This document shows, in pieces, positions 51,197-59,195 of a stretch of 59,195 bases of DNA. Where the stretch lies: assembly GCF_900089495.1 (NCBI RefSeq), contig NZ_LT605203.1, forward strand, positions 3,507,041 through 3,566,235, in the 5' to 3' direction. The stretch comes from Thiomonas sp. X19 (GTDB lineage: Bacteria > Pseudomonadota > Gammaproteobacteria > Burkholderiales > Burkholderiaceae_C). The notes under the pieces were generated by a model. The model ran no database searches, was not told the DNA's origin, and worked only from the letters and a program-made list of their open reading frames with translations. A program made the translations under genes and the position numbers. Position 1 is the first letter of the stretch; the number at the start of each line of letters is the position of its first letter.

Positions 51197-52096
51197 ATGC
51201 CTTTTCTCGCCCTCAAGATCGATGTCGATACCCTGCGCGGCACGCGCGAAGGCATACCCACCTTGCTGCGCCTGCTCGATCGCCGCCAAGTATCCGCCAC
51301 CTTTCTCTTCAGCCTCGGGCCCGACCACACCGGCCGCGCCCTCAAGCGCGTGTTCCGGCCCGGCTTCCTGGCCAAGGTGCGGCGCACGTCCGTCACCAGC
51401 CACTACGGCATCAGGACCCTGCTCTATGGCACCCTGCTGCCCGGGCCGGACATCGGCCGCCTGGCGGCCGAAACCATGCGCAGTGTCGATCGCGCCGGGC
51501 ATGAGATCGGCGTCCACACCTGGGACCACATCCTCTGGCAAGACCATGTCGCGGGCAAGGACCCCACGTGGACGAGGCGCCAGATGCGGCTGGCCGTGGA
51601 CCGCTTTGGCGAGATCTTCGGCCGCGCCCCCAAGGTGCATGGCGCCGCGGGCTGGCAGATGAACGACGCCGCCTACGCGCTGGAAGAAGAACTCGGATTC
51701 ACCCTTGCCTCGGACGTCCGCGGCGATGCGCCGTTCCGCCCGGTGGTGGGCGGCCGCGCGCTCGGCGTGCCGCAGCTGCCGACCACCCTGCCGACGCTGG
51801 ACGAGCTCATCGGCGTGGACGGCATCACGCCCGAGAACGTGGCCGAGCATCTGCTCAAGCTGTCGCTCGATGGTCGCGACCATGTCTATACCCTGCATGC
51901 CGAACTCGAAGGCGGCCAGCTCGCACCGGTGTTCGAGGCGCTGCTGGCCGACTGGAGCCATGCGGGTCTGCGTCTCGGCAGCATGACCGGCTACGCCGCG
52001 ACGCTGAATCTGGACGCATTGCCGCTGAAGGGCGTGGGCATGGGTACCGTGCCCGGACGCAGCGGTATGCTGGCGGTGCCGGTTTCCCCAACCTGA
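51197..52096 (+). CDS. arnD: Ara4FN deformylase
   Basis: 299 residues, polysaccharide-deacetylase fold. ALKIDVDTLRG holds the catalytic Asp pair; HEIGVHTWDHILWQ has metal-binding histidines; GAAGWQMN and YTLHAELEGG close the site. Removes the formyl group from undecaprenyl-P-Ara4FN before flipping. Full length. Ends in TGATG, shared with the next start. Confidence 0.92.
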   Translation: MPFLALKIDVDTLRGTREGIPTLLRLLDRRQVSATFLFSLGPDHTGRALKRVFRPGFLAKVRRTSVTSHYGIRTLLYGTLLPGPDIGRLAAETMRSVDRAGHEIGVHTWDHILWQDHVAGKDPTWTRRQMRLAVDRFGEIFGRAPKVHGAAGWQMNDAAYALEEELGFTLASDVRGDAPFRPVVGGRALGVPQLPTTLPTLDELIGVDGITPENVAEHLLKLSLDGRDHVYTLHAELEGGQLAPVFEALLADWSHAGLRLGSMTGYAATLNLDALPLKGVGMGTVPGRSGMLAVPVSPT

Positions 52097-53139
52097 TGAC
52101 CAAGGTCGGCTCGGCCAAGCGTGACGTGCCGATCCGCCCCTTGGAGCCCGCAGTGCCCAGCAGCCAGCCCGTTTGCCACCGCCTCCGCACAAGGAGCCGC
52201 CGCCTGCCCATGCCGGCATGGGCAGCGAGCAAGGCCGCCCGCTTGCTGCTCGCTCCGTTTCTGGCATGGGCTGCCGCGAGCCATTCCCCCGCGCATGCCG
52301 AGCCCGGCCTGGCGCACGAGGTGGTCGGCGGAAGCTCGGAATATGTCGTCCGCAAGGGCGACTCGCTGACCGCGATCGGGGCGCGCTTCGGCGAGTCGGT
52401 CGCCGATATCGCGCGGCTCAATGGGCTCGAACCCCGGCATGCCCTCCAACCTGGGCAGCGCATCCAGATCGACAATCGCCACATCGTCCCCGAAACACTG
52501 GACGACGGCGTGCTGATCAACCTGCCGCAGCGCATGCTGTTCTTCTTCCGTGACGGCAAACTCTCCGGTGCCTACCCCGTGGGTCTGGGCAAACCGAGCT
52601 GGCCGACACCCGCCGGGAATTTCAAGGTCGTGGCGTTGCGCAAGGATCCGACCTGGGATGTCCCGCTTTCGATCCAGGAGGAAATGCGGCGCGAAGGCAA
52701 GGCCGTACTGACCCGTGTGGCGCCGGGGCCGGACAATCCTTTGGGCAAGTACTGGATCGGGCTGAGCATGACCGGCTACGGCATCCACGGCACCAGCGCG
52801 CCGCCCAGTGTCTATCATTTCCAGAGCCATGGCTGCATCCGGCTTCACCCCGACGACGTGGATACACTGTTCGCCAACATGCAGATCGGCACCCCAGGCA
52901 AGATCATCTACACGCCGCTGCTGCTGGCCGAACTGCCCGATGGGCATATCGAACTCGAGGCCAACCCGGACATCTACCACAAGCAGCCCGCCCCCTGGGA
53001 CGCACTGGTCAGGCTGGCGGCGCAAAACGGCCTGACCGACCGCATCGACTGGCAGAAAGCCCGGCAAGTCGCCAAGCAGCAGGAGGGGCTGGCGAGGCGG
53101 ATCGACCGCCAGGCCGAAGTCCAGGCCCCGGCACCGTAA
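52096..53139 (+). CDS. LysM L,D-transpeptidase (YkuD)
   Basis: 347 residues from ATG 52096 (TGATG overlap with arnD), or 309 from ATG 52210 (MPAWAASKAARLLL), which begins a neat signal peptide ending HSPAHA and has AAGGAG 13 bp upstream. Mature part: LysM (YVVRKGDSLTAIGARFG...LQPGQRI), then the YkuD domain with HGTSAPPS and catalytic FQSHGCIRL. Forms 3-3 cross-links or attaches proteins to peptidoglycan in the periplasm. Confidence 0.88.
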   Translation: MTKVGSAKRDVPIRPLEPAVPSSQPVCHRLRTRSRRLPMPAWAASKAARLLLAPFLAWAAASHSPAHAEPGLAHEVVGGSSEYVVRKGDSLTAIGARFGESVADIARLNGLEPRHALQPGQRIQIDNRHIVPETLDDGVLINLPQRMLFFFRDGKLSGAYPVGLGKPSWPTPAGNFKVVALRKDPTWDVPLSIQEEMRREGKAVLTRVAPGPDNPLGKYWIGLSMTGYGIHGTSAPPSVYHFQSHGCIRLHPDDVDTLFANMQIGTPGKIIYTPLLLAELPDGHIELEANPDIYHKQPAPWDALVRLAAQNGLTDRIDWQKARQVAKQQEGLARRIDRQAEVQAPAP

Positions 53140-53153
53140 GCAAGGAAGCCATC

Positions 53154-53756
53154 ATGTCGCGTTCACGCCTGCACACGTCCTCTCGCCCACACGCAGTGGC
53201 CAGCCGCGAGCGCCGCCGTTTCCTCTCGGCCGCAGCGGGCATTCTGGCTGCGGGAACCGGCCTCGCCGCCCGACCGGCCTTCGCCCAGACAAGCGCCTCC
53301 AGCGCGGAGCGCTCACTCTCCGTCTACAACCTGCACACCGGCGAAACCCTGCGTACCGTCTATTGGGCGCAAGGTGTGTACCTTCCCGAATCGCTCGCCG
53401 AGGTCGACCACCTGCTGCGTGACTTCCGCAACAACGAGACCAAGGCCATCGCTCCGTCTCTGCTCGACCTGCTGCACGCCATCGCGGAACGGCTCGGCGC
53501 GGCCCAACCCATCCAGCTCGTTTCCGGATACCGTTCGCCGAGCACGAACGCCATGCTGCACGCTCGCAGTTCGGGTGTGGCCAAGCACAGCCTGCACATG
53601 GACGGCATGGCCGCGGACATCCGTGCGCCTGGGCATGACCTGACGCAGTTGCACAGGGTCGCGCTCTCGTTGCAGTCCGGCGGCGTCGGCTTGTATCCCC
53701 GCTCGGATTTCGTCCATGTCGATATCGGCCGGGTGCGTCGCTGGCAGGGTGTCTGA
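53154..53756 (+). CDS. DUF882 murein peptidase (YcbK/MepK-like)
   Basis: 200 residues. Tat signal SRERRRFLSAAAGILAAG. Zinc peptidase M15-like core: LVSGYRSPSTNAML, SLHMDGMAADI (His/Asp ligands) and FVHVDIGRVRRW. Cleaves peptidoglycan cross-links, likely the 3-3 type; placing next to an L,D-transpeptidase supports this. Confidence 0.88.
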   Translation: MSRSRLHTSSRPHAVASRERRRFLSAAAGILAAGTGLAARPAFAQTSASSAERSLSVYNLHTGETLRTVYWAQGVYLPESLAEVDHLLRDFRNNETKAIAPSLLDLLHAIAERLGAAQPIQLVSGYRSPSTNAMLHARSSGVAKHSLHMDGMAADIRAPGHDLTQLHRVALSLQSGGVGLYPRSDFVHVDIGRVRRWQGV

Positions 53757-53813
53757 GCACGACGGCGCCCGAGGACTTCGGCGCGGGACTTCCCGGCTCC
53801 ACCATTCGGCAGC

Positions 53814-53827
53814 TTGATCCCGATCAA
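53814..53827. promoter_or_regulatory. FNR/Anr box
   Basis: TTGATCCCGATCAA, a perfect TTGAT-N4-ATCAA palindrome. A TAACCT -10-like hexamer at 53850-53855 would put the start near 53862 and the box centre at about -41.5, the class II activator position. Confidence 0.75.
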
Positions 53828-53884
53828 CCGCGCGCCACGCGAACCCGCCTAACCTGACAGCACTTGTCAGTGTGAGGTCGCGTC

Positions 53885-54538
53885 ATGGATGATCGCTTCC
53901 AGGACCGTTTCGCCGCAGGGCGCAGGCTGGCCCGGTCCCTGCAAGTCTATGCAGGCCGTCATGATGTGCTTGTCCTGGCGGTGCCGCGCGGCGGCGTTCC
54001 GGTGGGATACGAGGTGGCCAAATCCCTCGGCGCCGAGCTTGATGTGCTCATCGCGCGCAAGCTCGGCTTGCCGGGGCATCCGGAACTCGCCATGGGGGCC
54101 ATCGCATCGGGCGGAGCCTTGTACCTCAATCCCGAGGTCGTCGACATGGCCGCGGTCTCCCGGCATGACATCGAAGCCGTGCTCGCCGATGAGCGCCGCG
54201 AACTGCAACGCCGCGAAACGCTCTACCGTGGGACGCGCCCGACAGCCAGCGTCGAAGGCCGCACCGTCATCGTCGTCGACGATGGCATCGCCACGGGCGC
54301 CTCCATGCGCGCGGCCGTCATGGCGCTGCGTTCCCGGCATCCGGCCCGCATCGTGGTCGCCGTGCCGGTCGCTCCGCCCGGCGCAAAGCAGCGCCTGGAG
54401 GACATCACCGACGATTTCGTCTGCGTGCTCAGCCCGCATCCGTTCTATGCCGTCGGCCAGTTCTACGAGACCTTCGACCAGACCAGCGACGCGGAAGTGC
54501 GCAGACTGCTGGCACGGTCGCGCGGGGAAGCAGCATGA
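53885..54538 (+). CDS. Phosphoribosyltransferase-fold protein
   Basis: 217 residues. VLAVPRGGVPVGYEVAKSLG at the start and the PRPP-binding VIVVDDGIATGASM (about 130-143). Family usually linked to stress or anaerobic clusters rather than to nucleotide salvage; substrate unknown. The stop overlaps the next start by 4 bp. Expected to be induced under low oxygen through the box at 53814. Confidence 0.82.
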   Translation: MDDRFQDRFAAGRRLARSLQVYAGRHDVLVLAVPRGGVPVGYEVAKSLGAELDVLIARKLGLPGHPELAMGAIASGGALYLNPEVVDMAAVSRHDIEAVLADERRELQRRETLYRGTRPTASVEGRTVIVVDDGIATGASMRAAVMALRSRHPARIVVAVPVAPPGAKQRLEDITDDFVCVLSPHPFYAVGQFYETFDQTSDAEVRRLLARSRGEAA

Positions 54539-55854
54539 CGCACCCGGCGCTGACCCCCTTTCTCGCCGTGCGGCATCTTGCCCAGCGGCTCGCCGGCAAC
54601 GCCACCGATGACGACGCGCTGCTGGCGATGGCCGCGGGTCGGCGCTTCGTGCTGCTCGGCGAGGCCACCCACGGGACGCAGGATTTTTACCGCATGCGCG
54701 CCGACATCACCCGCAGGCTCATTGCGGAACAAGGGTTCGATGCCGTGGCCATTGAAGGCGATTGGCCGGATGCCTGGCGCGTCAACCATTACGTGCATGG
54801 CGAAGGCCACGACGACGCCACCGCCGCGCTGGACGATTTCGAACGTTTTCCCGCCTGGATGTGGCGCAACCGGGAAGTCCTCGATTTCGTCGGCTGGCTG
54901 CGCGCGCACAACGCCGCCAAACCCCAGGCGGAGCGCGTGGGATTTTATGGCCTCGACCTCTACAGCCTCTACCGTTCGGCCGATGCGGTGATCCGCTATC
55001 TCGACCGGATCGACCCGGAGCAGGCGGAACTCGGCCGCAAGCGCTATGCGGCGCTCGACCATGTGCGCGAGCCCCAGGTCTACGGCTACCAGGCCGCCTT
55101 CGGCCAGCGCCCCGACGCCCGCGAAGGCGTCATTGCGCAATTGCTGCAGTTGCGTGCCGATGCGCAGGCTCATATCGAGCGCAATGGTCTCGCGGCGTTG
55201 GATGCGCATTTCTTTGCCGAGCGCAACGCCACGGTGGTGGTGCATGCCGAGGCCTACTACCGCGCCATGTTCGGCCGGCGCGTCAACACCTGGAACCTGC
55301 GCGACGCCCATATGCGCGACACCCTGCTCGCACTGGCCGATTACCGGGTCCGGCGGGGCGGCACGGGACGGGTGGTGGTCTGGGCTCACAACTCGCACCT
55401 CGGCGACGCGCGCGCCACCGAGTCGCATGCGCGGGGCGAATGGAACCTCGGCCAGTTGATCCGGCAGGATGTGGGCGACCAGGCCCTGCTGGTGGGTTTC
55501 ACAACCTATACAGGCCACGTCTCCGCGGCTTCGCAGTGGGACGGCGATGTCGAGCACAAGTGGGTGAGGCCGGCGCTGCGCGGCAGCTACGAGCACCTGT
55601 TCCACAGCACGGGGCTGGATCGGTTCTTCCTGCCCTTGACCGACGCTGCGGCCGAACCCCTGCGTGAGCCCATGCTGGAGCGCGCCATCGGCGTGATCTA
55701 CGTGCCGCAGACGGAACGCGCGAGCCATTATTTCGATGCCGCGCTGGCGCGGCAGTTCGACGCCGTGTTCCATCTGGACGAAACCGCCGCGCTCGAACCG
55801 CTGGATGCGCCGCATCACTGGCACCGGCCCGAGGCCGTGCTGCCGGGCGTCTAG
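54535..55854 (+). CDS. Erythromycin esterase family protein
   Basis: 439 residues. GEATHGTQDFYRMRADITRRL and FDAVAIEGDWPDAWRVN contain the active-site His/Glu of the family; VGFYGLDLYSLYRS and WAHNSHLGDARAT follow. Homologous to EreA/EreB, but chromosomal members in stress clusters act on unknown esters. Antibiotic resistance should not be assumed. Confidence 0.85.
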   Translation: MTHPALTPFLAVRHLAQRLAGNATDDDALLAMAAGRRFVLLGEATHGTQDFYRMRADITRRLIAEQGFDAVAIEGDWPDAWRVNHYVHGEGHDDATAALDDFERFPAWMWRNREVLDFVGWLRAHNAAKPQAERVGFYGLDLYSLYRSADAVIRYLDRIDPEQAELGRKRYAALDHVREPQVYGYQAAFGQRPDAREGVIAQLLQLRADAQAHIERNGLAALDAHFFAERNATVVVHAEAYYRAMFGRRVNTWNLRDAHMRDTLLALADYRVRRGGTGRVVVWAHNSHLGDARATESHARGEWNLGQLIRQDVGDQALLVGFTTYTGHVSAASQWDGDVEHKWVRPALRGSYEHLFHSTGLDRFFLPLTDAAAEPLREPMLERAIGVIYVPQTERASHYFDAALARQFDAVFHLDETAALEPLDAPHHWHRPEAVLPGV

Positions 55855-55875
55855 GCCGCATGCAGAGCCAACATC

Positions 55876-56541
55876 ATGCAGCGACCCGCCACGATCGATG
55901 TCCAGATCCCCACGCACGACGTCGTGCTGGATGGCATCCTCACGCTTGTCGGCGGAGCACGCGGCATCGTCGTCTTCGCCCACGGCAGCGGCAGCAGCCG
56001 GTTCAGCCGGCGCAACCGGGATGTCGCCGAGGCGCTCCAGGCGGCAGGTCTGGCCACCCTGTTGTTCGATCTGCTCAGCGCCGAGGAAAACGCGCGCGAC
56101 AGGATGACGGCCGAGCATCGCTTCGACATTGCGCTGCTTGCGCGGCGCCTGACCGATACGGTCGACTGGCTGGGCCAGGAGGCGGCGACCCGCGCGCTGC
56201 ACATCGGCCTGTTCGGCGCCAGTACCGGGGCGGCGGCGGCCCTGATCACCGCGGCCGAGCGCCCGCAGCGTGTGGACGCAATCGTCTCCCGCGGCGGGCG
56301 TCCCGATCTGGCCGGCGATGCGCTCGGCAAGGTGCAGGCCCCCACACTGCTCATCGTCGGCGGCTGGGATCCTGAGGTCATCGCCCTGAATGCACTGGCG
56401 GCGCGCCAACTCACCTGCGCGCACCGCACCGCCATCGTCCCGAACGCGACCCATCTCTTCGAGGAGCCGGGCAAATTGGAACAAGTCTCCAGGCTGGCCG
56501 CCGCCTGGTTTGCAACGCACCTCTCGGCGACGAACAGCTGA
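55876..56541 (+). CDS. Alpha/beta hydrolase (dienelactone-hydrolase-like)
   Basis: 221 residues. VVFAHGSGSSRFSRRNRDVAE, nucleophile-elbow region GLFGASTGAAAAL (Ser in GAST-G), Asp in VGGWDPEV and His in NATHLFEEPG. A DLH-like soluble hydrolase commonly encoded next to the phosphoribosyltransferase above. Substrate unknown. Confidence 0.82.
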   Translation: MQRPATIDVQIPTHDVVLDGILTLVGGARGIVVFAHGSGSSRFSRRNRDVAEALQAAGLATLLFDLLSAEENARDRMTAEHRFDIALLARRLTDTVDWLGQEAATRALHIGLFGASTGAAAALITAAERPQRVDAIVSRGGRPDLAGDALGKVQAPTLLIVGGWDPEVIALNALAARQLTCAHRTAIVPNATHLFEEPGKLEQVSRLAAAWFATHLSATNS

Positions 56542-56642
56542 GGCACACGCTAGAGCTTCCCGACCGGGAAGCCATCCGCCGGGTTGCCTTTCCAGACGGA
56601 CGGACAGCCCGACATTGCCCATATCGATGTCAGGAGCACAGC

Positions 56643-57107
56643 ATGAGGGTCAAGGACATTTACACGCGCGGCACGGTGCACATCCCGCGATCGTGCAATC
56701 TGCAGGAAGCCGCCATCCAGATGCGTGACCAGCATATCGGAGCTCTGGTCGTCACGGATGGCGCGGTGAACCATCACATCGCCGGGATCGTCACCGACCG
56801 GGACATGGTGGTCAAGGCGCTCGCCAAAGGCGCAAGCCCGGTCACCACGACGGTTGGCGACGTGATGACGGACGGCGTGATGAGCACCCCTGAATCCGCC
56901 GACGTCAGCGATGCGATGCAGACCATGTTCAGCCACGGCATACGCAGGCTCGCCGTGACCGATCACGAAGGCGGGGTGGTCGGCATGCTGTCCCTGGATG
57001 ATGTGATCCAGGCCATGAGCCACGACCTGTCGCAACTCGCCAGCATCGTGCGCAGCGAGCAGCAGCGGGAACGAACCGGAAGCGTGCAATCGCCCCTGCA
57101 CCCCTGA
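56643..57107 (+). CDS. CBS-pair domain protein
   Basis: 154 residues, two CBS motifs: RDQHIGALVVTD...GIVTDRDMVVKALAKG and MFSHGIRRLAVTDHEGGVVGMLSLDDVIQ. Binds adenine nucleotides and senses energy state in related proteins. Placed between the stress cluster and acs; no other domain. Confidence 0.85.
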   Translation: MRVKDIYTRGTVHIPRSCNLQEAAIQMRDQHIGALVVTDGAVNHHIAGIVTDRDMVVKALAKGASPVTTTVGDVMTDGVMSTPESADVSDAMQTMFSHGIRRLAVTDHEGGVVGMLSLDDVIQAMSHDLSQLASIVRSEQQRERTGSVQSPLHP

Positions 57108-57161
57108 GAAGGCCGAACTGGTGTCGATTCCGGCCGCGCCGCGACCTGCCCTTCACGGTTG

Positions 57162-57192
57162 AACCGGATCATGGCGTAGCCATGATCCGGTT
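57162..57192. terminator. Bidirectional terminator
   Basis: Perfect 14-bp stem AACCGGATCATGGC/GCCATGATCCGGTT with GTA loop, between the convergent CBS gene and acs. Confidence 0.8.
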
Positions 57193-57197
57193 TGCGC

Positions 57198-59180
<1,983 letters not shown>

Positions 59181-59195
59181 GGTTGTCTCCAGATT

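Noticed and set aside
54535..55854. Acquired macrolide resistance gene
   Set aside because: Chromosomal context, GC content like the neighbours and a predicted FNR-controlled stress operon; resistance cannot be inferred from family membership.

Overview
The window is a GC-rich betaproteobacterial chromosome segment, most likely Burkholderiales and possibly a Thiomonas-like acidophile or metal-tolerant relative (inferred from the gene set and codon style; no marker gene is present to prove it). It has three parts. The left chromosomal flank (1-9100) carries grpE-dnaK-dnaJ, prfB with its intact programmed +1 frameshift, pepN, fbp and a tRNA-Thr(CGT) gene. The right flank (44740-59195) carries a seven-gene arn operon for 4-amino-4-deoxy-L-arabinose modification of lipid A, an L,D-transpeptidase, a DUF882 murein peptidase, a phosphoribosyltransferase / erythromycin-esterase / hydrolase cluster behind a perfect FNR-type box, a CBS-domain protein and acs.

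Between them lies a 35.6-kb integrated element. Its ends are a 45-bp direct repeat of the tRNA-Thr 3' end (9056-9100 = 44695-44739), with a tyrosine integrase and an excisionase-like gene at the right end and matching ATTGCAGCA repeats just inside both ends. From left to right it holds: a defence block (remnant of an MmeI-like methyltransferase, Res helicase-nuclease, Fic protein, Mod methyltransferase, TIGR04255 protein and two unknown genes); an IncQ/RSF1010-like replication module (RepA-like helicase, RepC-like initiator, iterons) in which both proteins are broken, one by expansion of a 7-bp tandem repeat and one by an IS1380-family insertion; a MobF mobilisation module with a coupling ATPase that lacks its own membrane anchor, preceded by three small proteins with an identical type of C-terminal tail; then about 13 kb of small exported, membrane and accessory genes, including a YadA-like adhesin, a FliJ-like protein, a soluble MotA-like fragment, an ArdC-like antirestriction protein and BrnT/BrnA. 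No type IV secretion channel genes are visible, so the element looks mobilisable rather than self-transmissible.

The most unusual signals are: (1) ten copies of a dispersed intergenic motif, TTTCC-N8-GTA, with a strictly constant 8-nt spacer, all on the same strand and only in the accessory half of the element; (2) the split coupling protein with three candidate anchors ending in RGA(K/Q)IEDxR; (3) an adjacent FliJ-like and anchor-less MotA-like pair that could interfere with host motility; (4) two independent lesions in the replication genes, suggesting an element that once replicated and is now locked in the chromosome.
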